Positions 36,265 to 43,630 of a DNA stretch of 52,621 nucleotides are shown here, piece after piece. Positions within the stretch are counted from its first letter, which is position 1. Each line of letters starts with the position of its first letter. The notes below the pieces were generated by a model. That model did not search any database. It saw only the letters and a list, made by a program, of their open reading frames with translations, and was not told the DNA's origin. Source of the stretch: Rhodovarius lipocyclicus (GTDB lineage: Bacteria; Pseudomonadota; Alphaproteobacteria; Acetobacterales; Acetobacteraceae); the NCBI RefSeq assembly GCF_009900765.1, contig NZ_JAAABL010000024.1, positions 1 through 52,621 on the forward strand, read 5' to 3'. Both the position numbers and the translations under genes were made by a program.

Positions 36265-37415
36265 GCATCGTCCCAGGGGTTCGGCGTCGCACCTTGCGCC
36301 ACGCGCTTATCCTCGATCCAGCCATCGAGGTCGGCCTTGTCCCATGCCTCTATCCCGGCCGTGACGCGGATCGGCGCCGGCATGCGCTCCGCGCGGCGCT
36401 CAGCATCGAAGGCCGAGGGCGACATGCCCAGGTAGGAGGCGGCCAGCTCGCGCCGGAGTAGGCGCGGCCAGGGCGCCAGGGTAAACTGGGCGAACCACCG
36501 GCCGGCCTCACGACTGTTGGTGAACGTGCCGTGGCTCAGATCCTGCACGATCGGCGGCGGCACCTGAAACAGGCGGCACATTTCCTCGACGGTGAAGCGC
36601 CGGCTGTTCAGCACCTCGGCATCCTCCGGGGAGACGCCGAAGGGCTGCCATTCTGCCCCCCCTTCCAGGATGAGGGCCTTGCCGGCGTTGTGCGTGCCCG
36701 CGAAGCCCTGGGTGAACTGCGTGCGCAGGCGCGTGAACATGTCCTGCCCCAGGGAGCCGGGGAACTTGATGGCGCCCGAGGGCGTCACCTGGTTGCGCCA
36801 CTGAGACCCGGTGAAGTCCTGCAGGGCGATGGCGCTGCCCAGCACTTCCCGCGCCCGGCTGATGCGGCTGCGGCCAAGCAACCCATCGTCGCTCCGGTCG
36901 CGGAGGTGGAATACCTCGCCTGAGAGGTAGCGGCGGGCCCGGCCGTGATCCTCCACCACGTCATAGACAAGGCGGCCGGACATGAGCTGATAGACCTGCA
37001 CCTTGCCCCAGGGCAGGGGGCGCAGCGCCAGCGGCCGGCCGGCGCCGTCATAGTCGATGGCCAGCACCGCGTTGCCGTGCAGAAGAACCTGCGCGACCAT
37101 CCATTCCATCATGTCCGGCCAGGTCTGATCGTCATTCGGGCGGATGGTCAGGCGCGTGACCGGGTGGTTGGGCAACTCTTCCCGCCCCTTGTCCACGATG
37201 CGGTAGACGCGGGGCGTGCAACTCGCCAGCACCGAGGCGATGGCGTTGATGCAGGCCATGACCGCCGCAAGGTTCATCTCGGCCGTGTGGGGGGTCACAT
37301 AATGGCCGGCAGCCGTGGGCGTGATGCCGAAGGCGGCGGCAAAGCCCGGCGGGCTGCTGCCGGCGCTGCGGGCCTCCTGGCGGCCCGTGAGGCGGTTCCA
37401 GGCGGAACGGATCAT
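36261..37415 (-). CDS. HK97-type portal protein fused to AlpA/excisionase-like helix-turn-helix
   Basis: The protein has 384 residues. Residues about 1-316 are a phage portal of HK97 type: N-terminal TPHTAEMNLAAVMACINAIA, LPWGKVQVYQ, EVFHLRDRSDDGLLGRSRI, GALEGG-like ILEGGAEWQPFGVSPEDAEVL, VEEMCRLFQVPPPIVQDLSHGTFTNSREA and FTLAPW. After W316 the usual portal C-terminus (LRGD...NEVR..ENLPP) is missing. Instead LLRRELAASYLGMSPSAFD, RMPAPIRV and EAWDKADLDGWIEDK follow, the pattern of small AlpA/excisionase-like DNA-binding proteins. The start at 37415 overlaps the protease stop (ATGA). This is either a deletion-made fusion or an assembly error. Confidence 0.85.
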   Translation of the reverse strand: MIRSAWNRLTGRQEARSAGSSPPGFAAAFGITPTAAGHYVTPHTAEMNLAAVMACINAIASVLASCTPRVYRIVDKGREELPNHPVTRLTIRPNDDQTWPDMMEWMVAQVLLHGNAVLAIDYDGAGRPLALRPLPWGKVQVYQLMSGRLVYDVVEDHGRARRYLSGEVFHLRDRSDDGLLGRSRISRAREVLGSAIALQDFTGSQWRNQVTPSGAIKFPGSLGQDMFTRLRTQFTQGFAGTHNAGKALILEGGAEWQPFGVSPEDAEVLNSRRFTVEEMCRLFQVPPPIVQDLSHGTFTNSREAGRWFAQFTLAPWPRLLRRELAASYLGMSPSAFDAERRAERMPAPIRVTAGIEAWDKADLDGWIEDKRVAQGATPNPWDDA

Positions 37416-37948
37416 GCCAGCACCTCCACCAGGCGGCGGCGCCACGCGGCCCCAGCCTGGCCCGCGCTGCGCGCCGCCACGCTGGTGCCCGCATAGGCCG
37501 GATGCGCTTGCACGATGCTGACTTCTAGCAGGTCCACATCCACCAGCTCGCGCTTGTCGGCCGAGGGCCACAGGTCACGCTTGGCGATGAAGCTGAAAGA
37601 CATGCCGCCCAGGTCGCGGCGCTCCGCCAGGGCCAGCATGTCGCGGCCCAGGGCGGTATCGGGCACGTCCAGGCTGAAGGTCAGCCCACGGCTATCGGCC
37701 GCCAGGCGCAGGGTGCCGGATGAGGTGCGCCCCAGCAGCCTGCCGGGGTCGTGGTCCACCAGGGCAAGAATGTCCGTGGCGGCGGCCAGGCTGCGCGAGA
37801 ACGCGCCCGGCTGGATGACTTCGGAGAAGCCGCCGATGCGGGCGGCCTCCCCGAAGACGGCAGCATAACCCTCCAGCTTCCGGCCCGCCGCCCGATATTC
37901 GGTGGCGAACCGGCGCTCGGTGCCGTTCGGGAAGCGGGCCGGGACCAT
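37412..37948 (-). CDS. HK97-type prohead protease (U35)
   Basis: The 178-residue maturation protease trims the capsid delta domain. It opens with RRFATEYRAAGRKLEGYAAVFGE and has the catalytic histidine in ALVDHDPGRLLGRTSSGTLRL and the serine in DLGGMSFSFIAKRD. The C-terminal VDVDLLEVSIVQAHPAYAGTSVAAR is the conserved family end. The start at 37948 overlaps the capsid stop (TGATG); the frame upstream of it is inside the capsid gene and not used. Length is normal. Confidence 0.92.
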   Translation of the reverse strand: MVPARFPNGTERRFATEYRAAGRKLEGYAAVFGEAARIGGFSEVIQPGAFSRSLAAATDILALVDHDPGRLLGRTSSGTLRLAADSRGLTFSLDVPDTALGRDMLALAERRDLGGMSFSFIAKRDLWPSADKRELVDVDLLEVSIVQAHPAYAGTSVAARSAGQAGAAWRRRLVEVLA

Positions 37949-39216
37949 CACGCGATGATGTCCGTGATGGCCGCGAAGGACTGCGGATGCCGCACGGCAA
38001 TATCGCAGGTCAGCATGGCGCGGATCTGAACATTGCCCTTGGCATAGGCGGTGGACTCGTAGGGGTTCACCAGGATGTCCAGCTCGGACCACATGCCGAT
38101 CAGCAGGTCGGACCAGTTGCCGTAAATCAGCGGCGACAGGCCGGTGCCGGTGCCCTTCGTCAGGTTCGACGGCACGTTGTTGCTGACGGCCGGCGGGCTG
38201 CCCTGGAACACCACGCTCAGCCCATAGGGGCGGTCCTGGCCATCCTTCAGCTTCCGCGCGGCCCGGACCACCTTCGTGTTGGTCAGGAAGCCCGTGCCGC
38301 TGGCGTTGGCGTCATCGAGCTGGCCCATCAGATCGGACACAGCATCGAGGGTCAGCGCCCCGCCGTTGGTGCCCAGGGCCACGCTGCCAATGCCCGAGGT
38401 GTTCAGGATGCCCCGAGGCTGGGCACCGCTGCCGCTGCCATTGATGGCGGCGCCGTCCAGCGTCTCGGCCAGCACCTGCGCCATGTCGTTGCGGGCGAGC
38501 GCCTCGACATCAGGCGAACTCTGCTGGGTCATGTTGCGCGACCATTCCATGATCGCGCCGGCGTGCTTGGGCGACAGGCCGATGCTCTCGAACTGCGGGT
38601 CTGAGGCGGTCAGGGCGGTGTTCTCGGCCACCCAGCCGGCCGTGACGCTGCCCTTGCGGCGCGGGATGGTGACGTTGCCGGTCAGGCCACTCAGCACCGT
38701 GGCGCCAAGGCCGCGCACGCGGGTGGTGTTCCGCAGGCGCTCGATGAAGAGGTCCGGCCGGTAGTCGGTCGGGATCAGCGTGCCGCCGGGCCCTCCGCCC
38801 GGGGTGGTGGTGGTCAGCACGCGGGACTCGGCGGGGGCGCCCATGTGCCAGAACACGCCCTGCGCCTTCCGGCCGGAGCGGCGCTCCATTTCCTGGCTCG
38901 CTTCGCGGGCGCGGCCGGCGGCCTGGTCGGTGCCGCCCATCTGCGCGCGGATGGCGTCCAGGATGCCGACGCCATCCAGAAGGGCGTCAAGCTGGCGATC
39001 CCCGGTGCCCAGCGGCTGGCCGGCCGCGCGGCGCTCGGCATCGTCCAGCACGGCCTGGCGGTCGATGCGAGTGTTCAGCGTGTCCAGCTCGCCCTTCAGC
39101 TTGTCGAACTGGGCACGCTGTTCGGTGTTGAGGTCGGCTTCGCCGGCGGCGTCGTGGATCTGGCGCAGCTCGGCAGAGAGGGCGGCGCGGCGTTCAAGAA
39201 GTGCGCGGAGGGTCAT
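37948..39216 (-). CDS. HK97-type major capsid protein
   Basis: The 422-residue major capsid precursor has an N-terminal delta/scaffold region (about 1-120) that is a charged helical coiled coil (ALLERRAALSAELRQIHDAA, DKLKGELDTLNTRID). The shell domain follows with GGTLIPTDYRPDLFIERLR, ATVLSGLTGNVTIPR, GWVAENTALTASDPQFESI, LDGAAINGSGSGAQPRGILN, FLTNTKVVRAARKLKD and DLLIGMWSELDILVNPY. These are the HK97 gp5 landmarks. The protease next to it would remove the delta domain. The start is shared with a 23-base overlap by the upstream small gene. Confidence 0.95.
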   Translation of the reverse strand: MTLRALLERRAALSAELRQIHDAAGEADLNTEQRAQFDKLKGELDTLNTRIDRQAVLDDAERRAAGQPLGTGDRQLDALLDGVGILDAIRAQMGGTDQAAGRAREASQEMERRSGRKAQGVFWHMGAPAESRVLTTTTPGGGPGGTLIPTDYRPDLFIERLRNTTRVRGLGATVLSGLTGNVTIPRRKGSVTAGWVAENTALTASDPQFESIGLSPKHAGAIMEWSRNMTQQSSPDVEALARNDMAQVLAETLDGAAINGSGSGAQPRGILNTSGIGSVALGTNGGALTLDAVSDLMGQLDDANASGTGFLTNTKVVRAARKLKDGQDRPYGLSVVFQGSPPAVSNNVPSNLTKGTGTGLSPLIYGNWSDLLIGMWSELDILVNPYESTAYAKGNVQIRAMLTCDIAVRHPQSFAAITDIIA

Positions 39217-39541
39217 CGGGCGCGGTCTCCAGGTAGGGAGAAGCCGTCGCGACCGGCGTTTCAGCGGAGCGCGCAGCGAGACGCTGGCGCAGCATGTGTG
39301 TGGCTTCGGTGAGCAGTGCTGTACGCTCCTGCCCAGGCCGGAAAATCACGCGATCATCCCCCCGGCGCGTATTCGGCGGCCGGAAGAAGAAGCTACCTCG
39401 GTCGCTGATGCAGAGGCGCATGCCCGAGATCACCAGCGGCCCGAATTCGACGGTCAGCCTTGCCACGTCAGACTGCGTGCCGGCGGGCGGCAGCGCGGTC
39501 AGCAGCGGCTCAAAGGCGACGATGGAGGGGGCGGAATTCAT
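39194..39541 (-). CDS. Uncharacterised 115-residue protein upstream of capsid
   Basis: The protein has a beta-rich middle (VARLTVEFGPLVISGMRLCISDRGSFFFRPPNTRRGDDRVIF) and a helical tail ending in Pro/Thr-rich sequence. The strand pattern faintly recalls SpoVG-like nucleic-acid-binding folds, but I would not assign it. The start at 39541 overlaps the upstream stop as ATGA and its end overlaps the capsid start by 23 bases, so it belongs to the structural operon. It could be a head-completion or scaffold factor. Confidence 0.6.
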   Translation of the reverse strand: MNSAPSIVAFEPLLTALPPAGTQSDVARLTVEFGPLVISGMRLCISDRGSFFFRPPNTRRGDDRVIFRPGQERTALLTEATHMLRQRLAARSAETPVATASPYLETAPDDPPRTS

Positions 39542-40281
39542 GCGTCCCCCCGGTGTTCAGCCAGGCGGTCCAGACCGGTCCGGATGGCCAGGCTGGCATT
39601 GATCTGGAGGGTGGCCAGCGCATTGCTGCGGGCGTTGCCGAATTCCTCGCGGATCGTCTTCCAGGTGGCGTCACCCTCAGGAGTGCCCCAGCCGCCGGCC
39701 TGGTCCACCGCAGCAAAAACGGTCTGAAGGGTAGCCTCGCTTCCCCGCTCCCAGCCCGTGATCCAGAATTCCGCGTCCTGGTTAGGCGTGGCCGGGGGCG
39801 GCCCGCCCAGGGGCCGGACGAAGCCGTAGCGCCGGTTCACAATCTCGATCACGACATCGTTGCTGTGCGTCTTGCCCGGCCGGTAGACGCCGGCACGGCA
39901 AAGCGCCTGGTGAAACCAATAGTCGTTACGAATGTCGTGATCGCGGGCCGAGAAGAAAACTCGGCCCGATGGGTCAAACTCCTTGAGCTGGGAAGGAATA
40001 AAACCGTAGGTCTGCTCCAATCCCTCCACTACAGCGTTACTCAGTCGCGCGGCAAGCAGCAGCTCGGCGCCGCCGGCATGTAGCGCACCGACAATGGCGG
40101 TACGGTGGAGGGCGCGGATATCGAAGAGCTTGGCGCTCCCCTCGATGTCGTCATGCTCCGCTTCCGGCAACAAGCCTTTTGCTCCCAAATACAACGCGTT
40201 ACGGACCGTCAGGCCCGCCGCCGAAGCCAGCTCCGCACTGGTGAAAAGCTCCGGCGGTGTGTCGCGGCGACGGCGTGCCAT
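39538..40281 (-). CDS. Protein with MerR-like N-terminal helix-turn-helix
   Basis: In this 247-residue protein, residues about 12-70 (FTSAELASAAGLTVRNALYLGAKGLLP, KLFDIRALHRTAIVGALHAGG) have the MerR-type winged-helix pattern. The remainder, with a charged region SQLKEFDPSGRVFFSARDHDIRNDYWFHQAL and a C-terminal helical part, matches nothing I know. An AGGAA ribosome site precedes the ATG at 40281. It is the first gene of the capsid operon, so it may regulate it, or be a capsid-size or redirecting factor as in known satellites. Both are guesses. Confidence 0.65.
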   Translation of the reverse strand: MARRRRDTPPELFTSAELASAAGLTVRNALYLGAKGLLPEAEHDDIEGSAKLFDIRALHRTAIVGALHAGGAELLLAARLSNAVVEGLEQTYGFIPSQLKEFDPSGRVFFSARDHDIRNDYWFHQALCRAGVYRPGKTHSNDVVIEIVNRRYGFVRPLGGPPPATPNQDAEFWITGWERGSEATLQTVFAAVDQAGGWGTPEGDATWKTIREEFGNARSNALATLQINASLAIRTGLDRLAEHRGDA

Positions 40282-40370
40282 GGTTCCTAGATTGCTACAG
40301 TAACTGACTTAAAGCACGTCGATGCGCCGTTCCGCAAGCTTTGCGATGGGGGCGGAGCCCTCAAAGGCAC

Positions 40371-40757
40371 CTAGGCGGCTGACCTCGGGCGCTGTTTCCG
40401 TTCGACGTCGCTGTGCTTCGCGAGATCGGCCAGCAGGGCCGCGTGGGCTTCCTCCTGGGTCGGGAGCGCATCCAGCGCAGTGGCACGCTCCCGAAACTCG
40501 ATATCGGTCTGGAACTTGGGCCGATGCCCGCTGGTGAACGCATCAAGTTCCCGCGCCCTATACTCCAGGAAGAGAGCAAACCATTCTAAAGCCTCTCTCC
40601 TTTCGCTGTTATCAGCGATGGTGGGGGCGAGCATGGAGAGTATCTGTGTGCCGTAGAGCAGCGGCGTTACGAAGGCATCGAGGTCGGCGGGATTGATGCT
40701 GCGGCGGCCGTGATATGTGTCGTCCGGCGCGGGCGTGCTATGGGCGCGAGTAGCCAT
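40371..40757 (-). CDS. Hypothetical protein
   Basis: The 128-residue mostly helical acidic protein includes RRSINPADLDAFVTPLLYGTQILSMLAPTIADNSERREALEWFALFLEYRARELDAF-type helices and a C-terminal Glu/Ala-rich helix. The start at 40757 (MATRAHSTPAPDD) is preferred over 40817. It is divergent from the ribbon-helix-helix gene across a 109-base regulatory gap with inverted repeats. I do not recognise it; position suggests a regulatory or early satellite function. Confidence 0.55.
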   Translation of the reverse strand: MATRAHSTPAPDDTYHGRRSINPADLDAFVTPLLYGTQILSMLAPTIADNSERREALEWFALFLEYRARELDAFTSGHRPKFQTDIEFRERATALDALPTQEEAHAALLADLAKHSDVERKQRPRSAA

Positions 40758-40837
40758 GATCCGAAAGCTCCAGCTTCGGGTTGAGGTTAGGCCGGGTGGG
40801 GAGCTGCTACTCCGCACTCGGCCGATGCTGGCAATCG

Positions 40838-40895
40838 ACCAACAATGATGGTAGATAGGTGAGGCGATGACGTCCCGTCAACTAGCATTGTTGGT
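40838..40895. promoter_or_regulatory. Operator-like 10-bp inverted repeat flanking the RHH start
   Basis: ACCAACAATG (40838-40847) and CATTGTTGGT (40886-40895) are perfect inverted repeats 38 bases apart. The start codon of the ribbon-helix-helix gene (40867) lies between them, and GGTAGAT follows both (40850 and 40893). This fits an autoregulatory site in the divergent promoter of the element. Confidence 0.6.
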
Positions 40896-41061
40896 AGATG
40901 ATAGCATGACAAGAACTGCTAGTATTGGAATTAGGGTTAAGCCCGAGCTCAAGGCTCAGATAGAGGCGGCGGCCAAAGCGGATGGGCGCACAATGGCTCA
41001 GTGGATCGAGCGCCTTATCGTTAGAGAGCTGCAAGCTATGACGACAGATGGCGACAAATGA
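40867..41061 (+). CDS. Ribbon-helix-helix (Arc/CopG-like) regulator
   Basis: The product is 64 residues, or 51 from the second ATG at 40906. The beta strand TASIGIRVKPELK is followed by two helices (AQIEAAAKADGRT and MAQWIERLIVRELQ), the classical RHH layout. The upstream start has GTGAGG in front and is preferred. It is one of only two plus-strand genes in the element and lies between operator-like inverted repeats, so it is probably an autoregulating repressor of the divergent genes. The surrounding DNA is clearly less GC-rich than the chromosome. Confidence 0.72.
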   Translation: MTSRQLALLVDDSMTRTASIGIRVKPELKAQIEAAAKADGRTMAQWIERLIVRELQAMTTDGDK

Positions 41062-41130
41062 CGCCGCAGCACTGGCGAATCGTATATTCAGTTTGCTAGG
41101 CCGCCTGCAGGGGAAGCAGGAGACTTAGAG

Positions 41131-41301
41131 ATGAGTTTAAAGGTTGGCGATATCGTAAAGCTTAATTCAGGTGGACCACTGATGACGGTGCATTCGGTGA
41201 ATCAGAGCAGTGGAGAAATTTGGATTAACTGCACGTGGTTTGGTAACGGTGAAGTTAACACCGCTGCATTTCTTCAGGATATGCTGAAGAAGCACAGTTA
41301 A
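41131..41301 (+). CDS. YodC-family (DUF2158) small protein
   Basis: The 56-residue protein begins MSLKVGDIVKLNSGGPLMTV, the YodC/DUF2158 opening, and ends with WINCTWFGNGEVNTAAF and LKKH. AGGAGA lies before the ATG. It is AT-richer than its neighbours. Members are small beta-barrel-like proteins frequent on phages and islands; their function is not established. It follows the RHH regulator by 69 bases, and a hairpin terminator follows at 41311. Confidence 0.8.
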   Translation: MSLKVGDIVKLNSGGPLMTVHSVNQSSGEIWINCTWFGNGEVNTAAFLQDMLKKHS

Positions 41302-41310
41302 TGCCGAAGT

Positions 41311-41350
41311 AGGCGAGAGGGCGGTTTCGATGGAGCCGACTCTCGCCTTT
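41311..41350. terminator. Bidirectional hairpin between yodC-like and terL
   Basis: AGGCGAGAG (41311-41319) pairs with CTCTCGCCT (41340-41348), followed by TT on the plus strand. It lies tail-to-tail between the YodC-like gene and terL, just after the terL stop. Confidence 0.7.
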
Positions 41351-42995
41351 ACCCTAGTACTAATCCGGTGAATTCAAAGCTCGGTGCCGGTGGCTCCCTG
41401 CTTGCCAGTCCCATTGCCATCACAGACGCGATCAGAGGATCAATCCGGCCGTGCGCCCGGGCCTTGGTCAGCTTCCGGTTCCCGGCCGGGTCGGTATCTA
41501 CAACGGCATTGCTCACCGCCCAGCGCAGCAGGGCGTTGCCACCGTGGCACAGCTCCTCCTTCAGCACGGCGGCCTCGAAGGCGTTGATGGAAGGGCTCAT
41601 ATCCTTGAAGCCCTGGCCATGCTCCTTCAGCGGCAGGGTCACGCCCTCGCGCTCCATCACCGCCTGCAGATCCTTCAAGCCCCACCGGTCATGCCCCACG
41701 GCGGCCAGCTCCAGGCCCTCCGTCTCTCGCGCGATCCATGTGACCAGCCAAGGGCGGTCGATGGCCCGACCGGGCATCGGCACCACCAGGCCGCGGTTGA
41801 TCCACTCGCGATAGGGCGCGCGGTCCTCCTGCATCTTCCGGTCCAGGTCGGCATCGGGCAGGAAGGCGCGCACGGTCAGCTTGCCCGTCTCCGGCCAGAA
41901 CAGGGCCAGCGCCGTCAGGTCGGCCGCACCAGAGGATAGGTCGAGCGCGCCATAGCAAGGCCCCCGGGCCTCGGCATCGCCCGAACAGGCGTCCCAGTCA
42001 TTCGCGTGAATGAAGCGATCATCGGGCGCGACCGGCTGATTCAGCGTGAAGGCCCTGAAGGACGCTTCCTTGCTGGGAACCCGCCTGGCCTGCATCGCCT
42101 GGCTTCGCACGTCCTCCAGGCTCCGGAAGTCCCCCAGCGCCGGGTTGGCCGCCGCCCAGGTTTCCTCTGCCCAGGGGTCAGCATCCAGGGGCGCGGTCCA
42201 CACGAAGGACCGAAAGGTGGGGTCGGGAATGGTGCCATCCGCCACGCCCTCGCCGTAGCGTAGCAGCTCTTCCAGGGGGTTGTTCGTGTCGGGCGAGCGG
42301 GTGGAGATGGCCAGCAGCAGCGACTCAGCGTGGGCGCCGGCGCCCGTCGCCAGGGCGTCGAACAGGTCGCGGCCGCGCCACTGCGCCACCTCATCCGCGA
42401 TGGCGAAAGTGGGTGACAGGCCATGCGCCTTGCGGGCATCCGCCGAAAGCGCGGCGAACACGCTGCCCGTCTTCACGTCCTCGACGGTGCGGTTGAAGTC
42501 GCGGAACACCAGCCGGTCGCGCAGCTGCGGCTGTTCCAGCGCGAAGGCGCGCAGCTCGGAATAGACCAGGCTCGCCTGGCCACGATCAGCCGCCGCCGAC
42601 AGCACCTGGCCGCGCGGCACCGCTTCCGGCCCACAGAGATGCGCGAGCGCGAGGGCGCCGGCGAGGCCCGTCTTACCGTTCTTCCGGCCCATGCTGATAA
42701 CGCCCGTGCGGACGATGCGCCGGCCATCCGGGCCGGTGGCATACAGCTCATGCAGGATCTCGCGCTGCCACTGGCGCATGACCAGCGGCTGCCCCGCCAG
42801 CGCGCCGGAGGTGACGTTCAGGCCCTCGATCCACCGAATGAGCCGTTCCGGACGCGATATGCCGGGTGCTTCCCAGTTGGGGCGGCCTGGCACGACATTG
42901 GTCCGGGGAGCGGTGACGCCCGAGACCGCAAAAAGGTCCGCTTTCGCCCCCTCTTTGACCTTGGGAGGCTTCGCGCCGGGGCCACGCTTACCCAT
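41349..42995 (-). CDS. Phage terminase large subunit
   Basis: The 548-residue packaging ATPase/nuclease has a Walker-A-like motif S101-M-G-R-K-N-G-K-T109 and Walker B FAIAD202-E203. The ATPase coupling region is followed by the RNase-H-like nuclease, with an acidic cluster in YGALDLSSGAADLTAL and the late acidic motif in GRIDPLIASVMA. The start at 42995 (MGKRGPGAKPPK) is preferred over 43022. Length is typical of HK97-type TerL. There is no small terminase beside it; the nearest upstream gene is the HNH protein, separated by 126 bases. Confidence 0.94.
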   Translation of the reverse strand: MGKRGPGAKPPKVKEGAKADLFAVSGVTAPRTNVVPGRPNWEAPGISRPERLIRWIEGLNVTSGALAGQPLVMRQWQREILHELYATGPDGRRIVRTGVISMGRKNGKTGLAGALALAHLCGPEAVPRGQVLSAAADRGQASLVYSELRAFALEQPQLRDRLVFRDFNRTVEDVKTGSVFAALSADARKAHGLSPTFAIADEVAQWRGRDLFDALATGAGAHAESLLLAISTRSPDTNNPLEELLRYGEGVADGTIPDPTFRSFVWTAPLDADPWAEETWAAANPALGDFRSLEDVRSQAMQARRVPSKEASFRAFTLNQPVAPDDRFIHANDWDACSGDAEARGPCYGALDLSSGAADLTALALFWPETGKLTVRAFLPDADLDRKMQEDRAPYREWINRGLVVPMPGRAIDRPWLVTWIARETEGLELAAVGHDRWGLKDLQAVMEREGVTLPLKEHGQGFKDMSPSINAFEAAVLKEELCHGGNALLRWAVSNAVVDTDPAGNRKLTKARAHGRIDPLIASVMAMGLASREPPAPSFEFTGLVLG

Positions 42996-43121
42996 CGGCT
43001 CCGCTCCGCATGACCGCCACAACCACCTGATTTTGGCCGAATTTCACAAAATCCGAACTAACTAAAAGCTGACTTGCCCTGACGGTCTGGCCCCCCCTTT
43101 GGAGAGATTTTGATGCGAGCA
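42996..43121. other. Gap between terL and HNH gene, possible packaging site
   Basis: There is no convincing gene in these 126 bases. They are locally less GC-rich (AAATCCGAACTAACTAAAAG) and end in a run of C. In HNH/cos-type phages the packaging site lies near these genes, so this is a candidate cos region, but no cos motif is identifiable by eye. Confidence 0.3.
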
Positions 43122-43430
43122 TCAGGGCTTCCCCCGGGTCGGGTTGAGGCCGTTCTGCGGCCTGTTCCACCAGTGCCCGGCCTGCCTCGGCCGCCCATCG
43201 GTGTCGCACCAGGCCCGAGGCTCACCACCCTGCCGCCGCTGGTTGTGGCATTGGGTGCACAGGCCGCGCAGGTTGGACGGGTGGTCCGCGCCGCCCTTGC
43301 TGCGCTGGAGGATGTGGTCCACGGCCACGGACTGGCGGCCACAGCCAGGCGTGCGACAGGTCGGGTCGCGCTTCAGCACGATGGTCCGAAGCCTGTGCCA
43401 TTCCTTGCTGCGATAGAACGGGTCGCTCAT
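43122..43430 (-). CDS. HNH endonuclease
   Basis: The 102-residue HNH nuclease has zinc-binding C25/C30 and C58/C61 pairs around the catalytic D38-H39 (AVDHILQRSKGG), N53 (PSNLRGLC) and H62 (CTQCHNQRR). Small HNH proteins next to terL stimulate cos cleavage by the terminase in HK97-like phages, and cf-PICI satellites carry one. The ATG at 43430 overlaps the stop of the preceding small gene (ATGA). Confidence 0.92.
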   Translation of the reverse strand: MSDPFYRSKEWHRLRTIVLKRDPTCRTPGCGRQSVAVDHILQRSKGGADHPSNLRGLCTQCHNQRRQGGEPRAWCDTDGRPRQAGHWWNRPQNGLNPTRGKP

Positions 43431-43630
43431 CTGCCCCTCCTGATGGTGCGTGCGAGGCGGCGCAGCTCGGCCAGCAGCTCGGACTTGTCGATGTGGAACT
43501 GTTCGGGGTCACGGTGGCTGGGCGACAGGCGGGCCAGCCGGGCGGCGATGCCCTCGATGGTATAGAGGGGGCAGGGGGGGGTAGGGTTCCCCGCTTCCTT
43601 TTCCATGCGTGCGCGCGTGTGGGCGATCAA
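43427..43630 (-). CDS. Small coupled protein between primase-helicase and HNH
   Basis: The product is 67 residues from a TTG that overlaps the primase-helicase stop (TTGA), or 59 from the ATG at 43606 (MEKEAGNPTPP). The sequence is helical and basic: YTIEGIAARLARLSPSHRDP, FHIDKSELLAELRRLARTIRRGR. Overlaps on both sides show that it is translated with its neighbours. It could stand in for a small terminase or a DNA-binding adaptor, but it is shorter than known TerS proteins. Function unknown. Confidence 0.6.
   Translation of the reverse strand: MIAHTRARMEKEAGNPTPPCPLYTIEGIAARLARLSPSHRDPEQFHIDKSELLAELRRLARTIRRGR

Noticed and set aside
42988-43209. 73-residue minus-strand frame between terL and HNH, considered as small terminase
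   Set aside because: It overlaps both neighbours out of phase, has no ribosome site and no terminase-like helix-turn-helix.
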